A stretch of DNA of 64,000 nt, from assembly GCA_024345305.1 (NCBI GenBank), contig BRON01000006.1:372001-436000 (forward strand), written 5' to 3'. Positions 11,334 through 22,690 of the stretch are shown here, in pieces. The stretch's first letter is position 1; each line of letters opens with the position of its first letter. This stretch comes from Mrakia gelida. Its lineage: Eukaryota; Basidiomycota; Tremellomycetes; Cystofilobasidiales; Mrakiaceae. The position numbers and the translations under genes were made by a program. The notes beneath the pieces are model-generated. The model had not been told where the DNA came from. It searched no databases and saw only the letters and a program-made list of their open reading frames with translations.

Positions 11334-13138
11334 ATGCCACCAGCTCCGACAGAAGTGAGTGTACGACTCTTGCCTACCTCCTATAGCATCGACTGACTCA
11401 CTGCTGTGTTTGTAGACTGCTCTGCAGGTTCCCAACGGTCACCTTCCCTCTTCGACTCCCTCCTCAGCTCCGCTTCCAGAAGGAGGAGGAGTGAGAGCTC
11501 AACCTAGAACGACGAGTGTCAAAGTCTGCGTGATAGGGGATAGCGGGTAAGCTACAGTCAACTAGTCTCTCTCCTCATCGAACTGAAGCTGACCTGTCCT
11601 CTTCTTGTTGTAGAGTAGGGAAGACGAGCTTGAGGAACAAGGTCAGCTTCGAGCTCACCCCTGAGAGCTCCTTCGTCCTTCAACTCGAGCTCACCCTGTT
11701 CTCTTCTCCTCTTCTCCTCGCAGTACATCAGCAAGAGGTTCAGTCAGTCGTACAAGGCCACGATAGGCTGTGACTTTGTGTCTCATACGATCCCTGTCTC
11801 GGAGGAGGAGAACGTATCGTGAGCTCGACCTTCCTTCCCTCCCCTCCCTTCGCCTCGCGCCCTTCCTGACCTCTCTTCCTCCCCCTCCTCCTTTTCTCCA
11901 GGCTCGCCATCTGGGATACTGCTGGCCAAGAACGCTTTGCCTCCCTCTCCTCCGCCTTCTTTCGCTCTTCGGACGCTGCCATCTTCGTCTATGATGTCGC
12001 AAAGCCGGAGACTCTTCAAAACATCAAGCGATGGTTCGGGGAATTCGTGGACCGCTGTCCTGTGGAGGGAATCGAAGGGAAGAGGCGGTTCTGCTTCGTG
12101 ATAGTAGGGAACAAGGCGGATAAGCTGGGAGGGAATGGACCGAGGGAATCAGACGTCAAGGAGGAGGACGTTCGAGCGCTCATGGATCAGCTCGTCCCGC
12201 CGCGACCTCCCCCTCCTCCTCCTCCTCCCGAACCACCAGCTCTCAAGTCCCTCCCTTCGTCCAACTCCTTCTCATCCAACCTCGCTTCGGCCACCTCTCG
12301 ATTACGGACGCTATCCTCAGCCAAACGGTCCTCCTCGCCAGCTCCCTCCTCTCGCTCAGGAACCATCACCCTCCTCCCTTCCTCCTCACCAGCCTCCCGC
12401 TCCATCGAGATCCTCTCGTCTTCCTCGAATCGAGAGTCACCAGCTGGTACCATGGCCTTCACTCCTACCCTCTACCACACTCCCTCTTCTTCCTTCTTCG
12501 AGACGTACGGAACCCACCTCATGAACGACCGAGACGCGCCTCAACCTTCGTCCTCCTCCTCCTCCTCCCAACCTCAACCCTCCTCTCCACCCCGGCCAGG
12601 CACCTCGTCGATGTACAGCTTCAACACAGCTCGAACCTCCTCCACCTCCACCGTCACCTTCCCTTCGGATCCCTCCTCGTCGCGTCAAGGTCGAGGAGGA
12701 TCCATCGCCTCTTCCTCCTCCCCTTCCTCCTCCAACATCCACACTCGAAACAGATCCCTCTCAGCTCACGGCTCCAAATCCATCTCCTCCACCACCTCCA
12801 CAGCAACTCTCCGTCCAACTCGAACCTCCCTCATGTCCAACGCGTCCGGCTCGAACTCCAACCCCAACGCACCTCAATCCCAGTCTCAATCCCTCCTTCC
12901 TCCACCACCACCCCCGCCCGAAATGCCCAAGATCTTCTTCCAGGTGTCAGCCAAGACAGGCGAGGGCGTAGCCGACGTGTTCGAGTACGTTGCGAAGAGG
13001 GTTGCGGAGCGGTGGGCTTGGGAGGAGAGCGATGCTGGGAGGGGGTGGGGAGGGAACTTGGAGGAGGTGGATGAAGGGAGGGTTGATTTGGGGAGAGAGG
13101 GGAGTAGGTGGAAGAGGGTTGGAAGACCGTGTTGCTAG
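11334..13138 (+). CDS. Rab-family small GTPase with a ~245-residue insert
   Basis: Rab GTPases direct vesicle traffic and are attached to membranes by C-terminal prenyl groups. Exons 11334-11354, 11416-11546, 11614-11641, 11724-11818 and 11902-13138 give 503 aa. The motifs are complete: GDSGVGKT (Lys54), switch I around YKATIGCDF, WDTAGQERF (96-104), GNKAD (161-165), SAKTG (441-445), and a C-terminal CC typical of double geranylgeranylation. The core is most Rab7-like in feel, but the subfamily is inferred. Between NKAD and SAK, where Rabs normally have roughly 25-30 residues, there are 275. The extra part is Pro/Ser-rich low complexity with two polyproline runs, and it lies wholly inside the last exon with no splice sites that would remove it. 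A 40-residue Ser/Pro-rich N-terminal extension precedes the G domain. Confidence 0.9.
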
Positions 13139-13480
13139 CTCGGAGGTGGTGGTGGTGGGGGCGGGGGGGGGGGGGGGGGGGGGGCGCGGAGAGGGAGAGG
13201 AGGGAGGATGGGGAGGAGGGCCAGGAGGGCGAGCTCGTCGACTTTTCTAATCTACTTAGTCTACTGCTGGTTGGGGTAATGATACGATACACGTATGCGA
13301 ACGAGGTTTGACTCCTGACACCTTAGACGGAAACACGAGCTCCTCCCACTGCTGGTGGTGGAAGACCTTCGCCTCGCTTGAGCGAGGCGAGCTCAACTCA
13401 CTCTCGCCGATTCGGATCGACTTCCGTCCGTTCCCTCCTCTCCCCTTCTCTGCGTCTCAGCATCACATAGCGCCCAAATC
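13139..13480. other. convergent 3' region between Rab and YCII genes
   Basis: This contains the poly-G tract and an inverted repeat near 13366-13392 (CGCCTCGCTTGAGCGAGGCG), a perfect 10-bp stem that may act as a transcript end for one or both converging genes. No coding exon is seen. Confidence 0.45.
13156..13184 (+). repeat. poly-G tract
   Basis: This is an almost pure run of G (more than 20 consecutive after one interrupting C) just downstream of the Rab stop codon, inside the convergent 3' region. Its length is probably unreliable in assemblies. It could form a G-quadruplex in the Rab transcript. Confidence 0.9.
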
Positions 13481-14128
13481 CTAACCTTTAAACGACGGCC
13501 CATCGAACAACAAAATCGGCCGAATGACCATCTTCTCTTTATCCCACTGCCAGCAACGAACCAACGAAGAACCAAACAAGTTCAGCCTTCAGCCCTCCGA
13601 GCTCACACTCCTCCGCTCCTTCCTTCCCTCTCCTCTCGCCCCGAACGAGGCAAGGCCAGGAATGAGCGAGTGGGAGACCGACTCACCACATTCCCAATCC
13701 AATAAGGGTCGCTTTCAATCCTCTTCTTGACGTCCTCGATGGAAGGGAAGTAGACGATCAGGACTGATCCTGCTAAAGGAGGAGGGGAGGTGCCTTCGTT
13801 TTCTTCTGTTGAGAGGAAGCCGCCGCCGAGCTCTGTTGAACCCACATCAACACACACACAAAGAAGAGAGAGAAGAGTCAGTTGGCTGTGCTTGCGAGAG
13901 GGATAGAGAGGGAGGGAGGGAGGAAGCGAGCGAAGAAGGGAACAGCTGAGGAACGAAGGAGACGTCGGACGAACCCATCTCTCCCTTCCTCCACGACTCG
14001 TGCGTATCCTTGAGGTGCTGTTCCCTCACTGCCAGACGTCGCGAGAGAGCATCGGGGTAGTCTGGGGCGTAAACCATGTATTTGTTGAGCTTGAGCGTGG
14101 TGGAGGCGGTTTTGAGGAGGGAGGTCAT
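13481..14128 (-). CDS. YCII-related domain protein, 121 aa
   Basis: Exons 14128-13975, 13832-13687 and 13546-13481. The product opens MTSLLKTASTTLKLNKYMVY and has the YCII pattern: MVYAPDYPDALSRRLAVREQHL, LGGGFLSTEEN, SVLIVYFPSIEDVKKRIESD, PYWIGNVWDKEKMVIRPI. YCII proteins are small ferredoxin-fold dimers related to muconolactone isomerases, and their reaction in fungi is unknown. The Asp/His pair often proposed as active site is represented by HLKD in the first exon and D in IESDPY. The introns are about 140 nt, longer than most here. The same frame stays open upstream to 14524, and an RQLFHTSPRLLAQ-like sequence near 14290 in another frame resembles a mitochondrial leader, so a longer spliced form targeted to mitochondria is possible. 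Confidence 0.85.
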
Positions 14129-15333
14129 GATGGTTTGAGGTGAGGAGGGAGGAGGAGACTGGAGTTCGGTTAGGTCGGAGGCCAATTTTTGCGGATAGAG
14201 TTTTTGAGAGAAATGGGAGGCTCGTTGGAGGGCTTGGGCTGAGCGAGAAGTCTCGGGGAAGTGTGGAAAAGCTGTCGCGTCAGAGGGAGTGTTTTGCTCG
14301 TTCTTCGACTTCTGGCTGGTTTCTCTACTGCAGAAAGAGGGCTGAGACTTTTGCGACCTGAGGGAGGGCAACCCTGTGTCAGTATACTGCTGCGCCGTGA
14401 CAAAGATCTGAAAAAATAGAGCTTTGAGGGCGGAGGGAGAGTCGCGTCGCGAGACTTCGTTTTTCCCAGTTCGTCTTCCTTTTACGTCCTTCTCGGCTCC
14501 TCCCCTGGAACACCGACAATCCAAAACTGCTTGAGCGTCTCTGGAGAGGGTATCTGGGAGTTCTCTGAGGCCATCAGTCTCTCTGGCACCCTCGACTCTC
14601 GAAGGAAGAGGAAGAGGAGAGGCTTCGCATGAAGTCTTCCGTCCGCCCTCGCGAGGCCATTTTTTCCGTCCGCTCGTTTCGAAGGAGAGCTTGTTTCTCG
14701 CAGCAAAGAGCCAAGAGATTTATGTAATCTTTGGGCATCGTCGTGTCTTCGTTCCAAGCTCGATCCGACGCTCGTCTGGCCAACTTTTGTCGACGTCGAC
14801 GCGTCGTGGCCTTCGGCAGAGCGGAGGAGGAGCGACGCGGATGTGGTTAAAAGTCGGCTCGGATTGGCGCTCTGGTTGACTTCGAGAGATCATACTTCCA
14901 TGCTAGCTCGGAGAGAGCGAAAAAAAACTGAGAGCCGTGTCCGATTCTTGTTCGGGGAGGGAAGAGAGGGCTCGAGACTGCCGGGTTTCTCCCTCTTCGT
15001 GCAGCTTTTCCGAGGTCTTCCCTACCTCTCTCGAGCTCGGAGTGTGGCTTAAGCTCTCCTCAGACATCGGTTCTGACTAATGGTGATAAGAGCATGTTGA
15101 TAGGAAGCGCTATCAGAAAAAACGAACCGGTTGGTTGGGGGGTACGAGCGGAGGAAGCTTGAGCCCGAACTTCCTCCTTCTTAAACTCGCCCCCTCCCTC
15201 TCTCTACTTCCCCCAGAACCACATCAACCTCTTCTCAGGACTCTCAGTCTACCCTTCTCCACCTCCGACCCCAACCATCTTCTTAATCCCTCTCTCTTCG
15301 CGCTCCACCCCTCCCCTTTCTCCCTCCGCAAGA
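14129..15333. other. divergent intergenic region (YCII / DHA2 transporter)
   Basis: About 1.2 kb separates two divergently oriented start codons. The right third is a C/T-rich transporter leader. A GACGCGTC palindrome lies near 14797. No convincing gene is present; open frames here lack the third-position C/G bias of the real genes. Confidence 0.4.
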
Positions 15334-18300
15334 ATGAGCTCGACTCCCACACTCGACAAGACTCCTTCCCTCTCGCACGACAGCCTCGACGACACTAAGA
15401 TCGCCACTTCCTCTTCAGCCAACGAGAACAAGCCTCGAGCTCGAACCTCTAGTGGAGCTGGAACGGTCGTTGGGGGTGAGGAGCAGGAGGAAACCACCAA
15501 CAAGGACTCGTTTGGCGAGGGTGAGAAGGGAGAGGAGGTCGTCGTGGATCGGTCGAACGAGACGGAGCATGAGAGAGAACATCGAGAGAGGGAGGAAGCT
15601 AGAGAAGCCAAGTATCTCACTGGAACCAGTGAGTTTTCTCTCTTCTTCTTCTTCCCCAACACCTTTCTCCTTTCCTTCTCGTACGATCTCGTTCCCTCGC
15701 CAGCAGAGAGTCGAGAATCGGGGCTTTCAGGCGTACCGTACCGTAACCAGTTGGCTCGGCCGCCGTGCTCTTTGACTAGACGTTGACTGTTGCTCTCTCT
15801 TCTCTACTACCAGAGCTCGCTCTCGTATTCATCGCGATGGTGAGTTGGAAGATCTCGCTTCCGAAGGCAATCTTATCAGCAACACGCGGGGGAGGAAGGA
15901 TGCGTCTCCCTCCTCGGCGACCGCTGCGATTCGAAGAGTGGGCTGACTGTTCCTCTTTGTTTTCGTCTTGCCCCACCTTCCCTCCTTGGCCCTTTCCCTT
16001 ATCTCTCCCAGCTTCTGTCCGTCTTCCTCATCGCTTTGGATCAAACTATCGTCGCTACCGCCCTTCCCGTCATCGCCTCCGAGTTCCAGGCTCTTGATCA
16101 GGTCAGTCCGATTCGAGCGTCGCGTTTCCGTCGCCCTTGGGCCTGTCCTCTTTGTTGCTGACGTTTTCTGGTCATCCTTTACTGTTGCAGATCACTTGGA
16201 TTATCTCAGCGTACTTCTTGACTCAGGTAAGCAGAGCAGAGCGAGGCCTGCTTCAACAACCCGCGCGGAACTAACGCGTCGTTCTTTTTCTTCTCTCGCC
16301 CATTCAGGCTCCTCTGATCCTCGTCTACGGTCAAGTCCTCACCATCTTCCCTACCCGATGGGTCTTCGCTGCTGCCATTTTCCTCTTCGGTGAGTTTGCC
16401 CACACGATACAAAGTCGTTCATCGTTCATCGAACGCGTCGACTGACCCTGCTTTCTGCTCCCTCCCCTCTTTCGCCTTCCTTCTCGCAGAGATCGGATCC
16501 ATCATCTGTGGAGCGTCCCTTTCCTCTGAGGTTCTCATCTTCGGACGAGCTTTCGCTGGAGTTGGAGCTGCTGGTGAGTCTTGACGAAGAAAGAGACGAG
16601 CGCGTCCTCCCATTTCTCGGAGCGACGATCGACTGACTCTTTTCGCGCTTCTTTCCCATCTCTCTCCCAGGAATTTTCGTCTCTGTCCTCGCCATCATCG
16701 GAGAAATCACTCGAATTGAGGGTGAGCTCAGCGGTCTACTTTTCGTCGACCTCGTCGAGAACTCTTTTCGTCTCTCGTCGCTGACTTCGCTTTCTTCTCG
16801 CCCTCGCCACAGATCGACCCAAGCTCTTCGGAGGTTTCGGAGCCGTCTTTGCTCTGAGTTCCGTCATTGGACCTCTTCTTGGAGGTGCCTTCACCGAGGC
16901 TGCTGTTTGGGGATGGAGGCTTTGCTTCCTCGTTAGTTCTTCGTCGCTCTCCCTTCGGGTTTCGACTGCGTCCTCGCCTCACCATCGCGTACTCACCTTC
17001 TCTTCCTTCCCCTCAGATCAATGTCCCTGTCGGAGTCATCACTCTCGTTGCCATGTACGTACGAGAGCGACGGACGTGTCCACAAAGCTCGAACTAATTC
17101 GCTCCTCCCCTCACGCCGCTCTCCCTCCTTCAGCTACTTCTTCATCGAGTCCACTCCTCCTCCCGGTCAAGACCCCAACGAGACTCGATCTCCCCTTCGA
17201 CGATTCTCTCAGCTTGACTGGATTGGTTCGATCCTCATCCTCGTGAGTTCTCTCGAAGCTCTTTGAGACGCGTCCTCTTCGCTGACCGTTTCTCTTCCCT
17301 CTCTCTCGCGCGTTCCAGGGAGTCACCACCTGCCTCATCCTTCCCCTGCAGGAGGGAGGAATCAGCAAGCCTTGGAGCGACAAGTCCGTCATCGCTGAGC
17401 TCTGCGTCTTCGGAGTTCTCCTCATCGTTTTCGTCGCTTGGGAATGGAGGCGAGGACCCAAGGCTATTCTTCCTCTTCACCTCTTCCGACGTCGATCGAT
17501 GGTCGGAGCTTGCATCGTCTCGTTCTTCTTGATGTTTGTCATGCTCAGCGGTGAGTCTCTAGTCTCTGGCAGCGGAGAAGGTTGTGTATTCGTTCGCTGA
17601 TCTGTTCTCCTCGCGTTACAGGAACCTACTACCTTCCTCTCTTCTACCAAGCTGTCAAGGAGCACTCTCCCACCAAGTCTGGTGTGGACATTCTCGGTTT
17701 CATGCTTTCCGTGGTGCTTTGCAGTATGATTGGAGGTGTGGTGATCAGTATGACGGGTAAGTTTTTCTCTTTCCTCTGTCGTCCTGCTCGAGCCCTATCT
17801 GACTCTGCTCCTCGTCTTCTTCCCTCGCAGGTTACTACTGGCCTTTCCTCGGTGAGTCTTCTCGCTCTTCGCTAGCCTCCGTAGCCAGCCCTTTTTCTTT
17901 CGAGGGTAAAACAGAGCCCCGAGACGAGAGGTGGCAGCTGCGAACGCAGCTCTTCGCGTCGTCGCTGACTTCCCTCCGTTCGTCCTCTCTTCTCCCCCTC
18001 AGTCCTTGGTCCCATCATCACCCCCATCGGAGGAGGACTCCTCTACACCATCGACGTTCACACTTCGGCCTCCAAGCTGATCGGATACCAGATCTTGCTC
18101 GGAGCTGGAGTTGGACTCTCGTTCCAGAACACTGTCGTCGCCATTCAAGCCGAGTTCCACTCTACGCCTGAGCTCGTCGCCCAAGCTACAGCTCTTGGCA
18201 CCTTCTTCCAATTAATCGGAGGAGTCATTGGAATCAGTATCTCTGGGACTCTCTTTGTGAGTCTGACGTGAACTCTGGAAGGGCTAACGCGCGAAGACGG

Positions 18301-18801
18301 CGACGAAGGCGTTTCGAGTCGCGAGCTCAACCTCTTCTTCCTCGATCTGACCTTCGCTCTTCTTTCTTTCTCTTTTCAGAACAACCAGCTGGCGTCGGAA
18401 CTCTCCAAGCTTGGAGTCTCTAGCGAGATCATCGCCGGTGAGCTTCCTTTCGAAGTGTCCTCGCACGAGTTTCTGAACCTCTCGCTGACTCGTCGTCCCA
18501 CGTCCACTTCGCTCTTCTCAGGCGTCAAGGCCTCGGTCAAGACCATCTTCGCTCTCGAGGGAGACCTCAAGGAGCTTGTCCTCTCTGGATACGTTCGAGC
18601 TTTGAACCCCGTCTTCATCGTCGCTGGTGAGCAACCTTCTTCTCCCTCCCCTCCCTCTCTCGACGCGTCCTTCCCTCGCTGAACTCCTTCTTTCCTTTTC
18701 TCGCAGTCCCCGCTGGTATCATCGCCTCCCTCGGAGGTCTCCTCGTGAAGTCCCATAACCTCAAGAAGATGGGAGGACTCGCTGCTCTTGGTCCTGCTTA
18801 G
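15334..18801 (+). CDS. MFS multidrug/proton antiporter, DHA2 (14-spanner) type
   Basis: DHA2 transporters export drugs or toxic compounds in exchange for protons at the plasma or vacuolar membrane. There are seventeen exons: 15334-15628, 15814-15839, 16012-16101, 16191-16226, 16308-16389, 16490-16573, 16671-16721, 16813-16931, 17017-17054, 17134-17242, 17319-17550, 17622-17756, 17831-17851, 18003-18256, 18380-18437, 18522-18626, 18707-18801 (609 aa). A 98-residue acidic, hydrophilic N-tail precedes TM1. Motif D1-like LDQTIVATALPVIASEF, SSVIGPLLGGAFTE (motif C-like), and INVPVGVITL are all present. Typical 14-TM spacing follows and the protein ends LLVKSHNLKKMGG. One exon is 21 nt and another 26 nt, both inside membrane segments. 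The substrate cannot be read from sequence. A degenerate copy of the last two exons lies at 24.84-25.14 kb. Confidence 0.95.
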
Positions 18802-19307
18802 TATATCCCACGTCGTTTCCCTCGTCGTCGACCCTTTCCCTCTGTTTTTGCCTCTCTCACTTTTTTGGTTATTCCCCTCCGTAGAGCCGGTTCACGTTCG
18901 TTTATTTTTTTCCTCTTTTCCCCTTAATCTCTTTGGTCCTCTCGTGCTCGTGTTTTCTTGTTCGCGATTGATGGTTCTCCCTGTGCGACGAGAAAGGAAA
19001 GGGTCGAGAAGAGAAGAGACGAGGCAGGACGTCTATTTCCATCGTCTGTAGAGATCTCACCACCACACCTCTCGCTGAGATTCTCGAGGGACGAGAAGCT
19101 TCCTCGATGATCTATGCGATTCTTCGGTCTCTCGGGGTCGATGTGAAAACCTTCACCGTCGTCATTTCGGAGGGACGACAGACTCGGCGACCGGGAACCC
19201 AAGTACCCTTCCTCCACTTTCTTGGTGAGCAGCTTCGATTTGGTTTTCATTGAAGCTCGTTTCGCTTCTCCCCATCAACACCCACCCCAACTCCTTATAC
19301 ATTCACC
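18802..19307. other. transporter 3' region and reductase promoter
   Basis: This is T/C-rich sequence after the transporter stop, then a leader ending in a near-consensus CACC-ATG context. Nothing else was recognised. Confidence 0.4.
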
Positions 19308-21190
19308 ATGCCTTCCATCTCCAACCCCAAGGTCGTGTGAGTCGAGAAGTGCTCTCTTCTTCAGCCCTCCCCCAAGCCGTTTCGATCCAAGCTCACCTCG
19401 TCCTCCTTCCTTCCCCTCCCTCCCCAACGTCACTCCTTCCTTCCAGCTTCGCTTCCATTCCCGATGGAATGCCCATTCCTGGAGTTCGTTCTCGTCCCTC
19501 ACTCGTACTTACATCTCACCTCACTGACCCTTGTTTTCCTTCCCTTCGCCTCTCTCAGAAGGATCTCGTTTACGACACCTCTGAGCAGATCGACCTCGAC
19601 ACCGTCGAGATCCCTTCGTCTGGTCTCCTCGTCAAGCTTCTCTCCATCTCCCTCGACCCTTACCTTCGAGGAAAGATGAACAAGCCTAACCCCAAGAACT
19701 ACACCTCTGCTTTCCACCCTGGGTAAGTCGATTCTGCGGAGAACCTAAAAAAGTCGTCCCTCCGACCGACCTCGAGCTGAGCTGACCTTCCCCATCTCTC
19801 TCTTTCGTCTTCGTCGACCTTCGTTCGTTCAGAGAGACCATCTACAACTTCTCCGTCGCTGAGGTCCTTCGTTCGAACGACAAGACCTACCCTGTTGGAT
19901 CTAACCTCTACGGAATCTTCAAGGCTCAGAGCTACCAGGTGATTGCTGGACCTCCCGGTGAGTCGTCGCTCGCTCTTCCCTCCCTCCTCTCTCCTCTGAC
20001 GAGCTCCCAGCTCACTCTTTCCTTTCTCGCTCTTCTCCCTCATAGCTGGTGCTACCGTAGGAGACGTCGGACAGTTCAAGATCCTCGACAACAGCGAGGG
20101 TCTCGACTGGGTGAGTCCCTTCCTCGTCCTTCCCTCTCTGAACTCGATGGGCTGAAACTGACGACGAACCTTCTTCTTCTTCTTCGTTGCAGACGAGCTG
20201 GACCGGAGCTGCGGGTATGCCAGGAAAGACTGCCTTTTACGGTATGCGAGCTCTTTCCAAGGCTAAGAAGGGAGAGAGCATCTTCGTTTCGAGTGCCTAC
20301 GGCGCTGTGGGAGCGTGAGTCCCATCGCTGGTTCTCGTCGTTCCTCGCGCGTCGTCCTGCTGACCCTCTTTTCTTCGATTCTTCCTCCTTCCAGTCTCGT
20401 CTGCCAGATTGCTAAGTCGGAGTACGGTCTCAAGGTCATTGCTTCCGCTGGATCGGAGGAGAAGGTCAAGTACCTCCGAGAGGAGCTGGGAGTCGACGTC
20501 GCTTTCAACTGTTCGTCCTTCTCTTCGTCTCGTCTCACCCTTCCCTTTCTTCGAGACCCATCGCTGACTGCAGAATACCCTTTATCACCTTCTTTCAGAC
20601 AAGACTGAGGATACTGCTGAGCAGCTTGAGGCGTTCGGAGGCATCGACAGTGAGCTTTCGTTTCCTTCCTCGTCCTCGTTCGACGCGTCGAAACTGACTC
20701 CTCACCTCCTTCCTTTCTCCTCCCTTCAGTCTTCTGGGACGGAGTCGGTGGATTGACTCTCGACGCTGCCTTGGGAGCTTTGAAGTTCGGAGGACGAGCC
20801 ATCGAGGTGAGCTCCATCCATCCACCAAACCCTCTCCCCTCTTTCGACGCGTCGACCTGACCCCCCCCCCCCCCCCCCCCCTCACCCTCCTTCCCTTCCC
20901 TTTACTCTCAGTGCGGCATGATCTCCGGCTACAACAACGCCTCCAAAGGTTCCGAGTTCAAGAACATCATGAAAGTCATCGGCTCCGGTCTCACTATCAC
21001 TGGGTTCCTCGTCTTCCAGTACGAGAAGGAGTACCAGGAGGAGTTCTACAAGGTCTTCCCTGCCAAACTCGCTTCGGGAGAGTATAAGTTCCGAGAGCAT
21101 ATCTTGAATGGACTGGAGGGGATCCCTCAGGGGTTCGTGGATATGCTGGCGGGGAAGAACGAGGGGAAGGTGGTTGTGAGAGTTGCTTAG
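19308..21190 (+). CDS. NAD(P)-dependent medium-chain reductase (alkenal/prostaglandin reductase type)
   Basis: Zinc-free MDR enzymes of this type reduce the C=C bond of alpha,beta-unsaturated aldehydes and ketones with NADPH in the cytosol. Exons 19308-19336, 19447-19483, 19559-19722, 19833-19957, 20046-20110, 20193-20314, 20395-20510, 20599-20649, 20730-20806 and 20912-21190 give 354 aa. Markers are SLDPYLRGKMN, WTGAAGMPGKTAFYG, the nucleotide-binding SSAYGAVGALVCQIAK, ASAGSEEKV, and the FWDGVGG/GGRAIECGMISGYN block. No zinc ligands are present, as expected for the subfamily. Length is normal (330-360). It sits between a drug-type transporter and a dioxygenase, which may suit a detoxification role, but co-regulation is not shown. 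Confidence 0.9.
20862..20881 (+). repeat. poly-C tract inside an intron
   Basis: A run of about 20 C lies between the CTGAC branch site and the acceptor of the last intron of the reductase gene, replacing the usual mixed pyrimidine tract. Confidence 0.9.
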
Positions 21191-21309
21191 AACAGCTCGA
21201 CGCGCTTGCTTCGTAGTTCGATACCATTGCACAAGCACACATATATATCAATAGAACAAAGGTTAACGAACAAAGAAGCGACCCCGGCGAAGCTAAGGAT
21301 AGGAGCGGA

Positions 21310-22690
21310 CTAGAGATCTTGCGAGAATCCAACAACGCGACCTTCCATCTTGAGTTGGGTTTCCATCGCGAGGAGACGGTCGAGCATGGGCTTGAGGACC
21401 TCTGGCAGAGAGTCTCGGAAGGCTGGCGAGGAGACGTAAGTCGGGGAGGGAGGTGGGAAGTGCTGAAGGATGTTTTGAGCTGGTGGGAGAGAGCGAGCGA
21501 GAGGAAGGTCGATCGGTCAGACGCGTCGTTGATCGCTCAACTCGACTCGAGGGAAAAGCGAGGGAACGAACCGCGACTGAGATCTCCAGGAGGAGGCGAG
21601 CCGTAGCATCCGTGAAGGGTTCGTCTTTTGACGTTGAGGTTGTACTGATTCAAGGGAGGAGTCGAGTCAGTTCGAGGGCCGGACGGAGCGAGAGGGGAGC
21701 TCGAGGACGACGCACTTTTCCGACGTGAAGGATGTTGTTGTTGTAGAAGGTAGTCTGTCCAGCTTTGAGAGAGACGATAGCTTGACCTGGCATCTCGGCT
21801 CCGGGAATAGCGTTGGCTGCTCGTTCCCCTGGTGTTCGAATTCGAGAGTGGGAAGCGGGGACGGCGATGAGGCAGTCTGCATCGAGAAAGAGTGCGCGAT
21901 CTCGTTAGCCTTGCTTTCTCGCCAGTAGTGGTACTCGGGATTGAAGAGCTCACCATCATCGTAGAGAGCGCAGTTCCACTGGATCCCGTGGTGCTTGATC
22001 TTGAGCTTCTCAGCTTCCTCCTCCGGCGAGACGTCCGCTTTGACGTCGTCTCGATGCCAACTCAGAGCGAAGTCCTTCTCTTGAGGGTTGACGAGCAGGT
22101 TGAAGAGCTCTGCCGACAGATAACGAGAACTCAGACAGCCCATCCATGGTTAAAAGTGCAGCGGAAGCGGTGAAGAGCTCACCAAGCTGCATCTCCTCCC
22201 TCTCGCACCCCATGAGCTTCGCCGACACCGACAAGATTTCCTCGCTCCCATACCAGCTTGCGAAGACCGGAGACTCAAGAGCTGGGTGCATGAGATGCTG
22301 GATCCCCCAGATGTCCTCCCCTGGAGGAAAAGGAGGGAATTGCTTCCCTACTACTCGACTGCAGGCGAGGCGAAGTCAGCCCTCGCTTCGACGAAAGAGA
22401 AGAGAGTTCGAGCTCAAAAACCCACACGTCCTTCCACTCCCCCTTCCTCCCCTTCTCAGTCACTCGATCGGCTGATTCCAGGAGTTCAGGCATGAGCTTT
22501 GAGGGGATGAGTCCATCGACGATGACGAAGCCGTTAAGCATATACTGAGGGAAGAGAAAGAAGGAAGGAAGGGAGGGCGTGAGCTCGTTTCGTTTCGGTC
22601 CTCTTTTCCTTCTCTCAACGATTGAGGGACGAGAGACATTCGACTGACCTGCTCCTTGATGTCGTCGAGCTGAGTGTAGTGAAAAGACAT
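21310..22690 (-). CDS. phytanoyl-CoA dioxygenase family (Fe(II)/2-oxoglutarate) protein
   Basis: PhyH-family enzymes hydroxylate acyl chains or small molecules using Fe(II), O2 and 2-oxoglutarate. Exons 22690-22649, 22544-22426, 22358-22183, 22109-21954, 21876-21716, 21644-21572 and 21479-21310 give 298 aa. The start is MSFHYTQLDDIKEQYMLNGF. The iron-binding triad is visible as H131-x-D133 in SWHRDD and H215 in NNNILHVGK, and the 2-oxoglutarate-binding Arg as R225/R226 in KRRTLHGCYG. The ends PPPGDLSRAQNILQH and KMEGRVVGFSQDL agree with fungal members. The substrate is unknown. It converges with the upstream reductase: the stop codons are about 120 bp apart. Confidence 0.9.
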
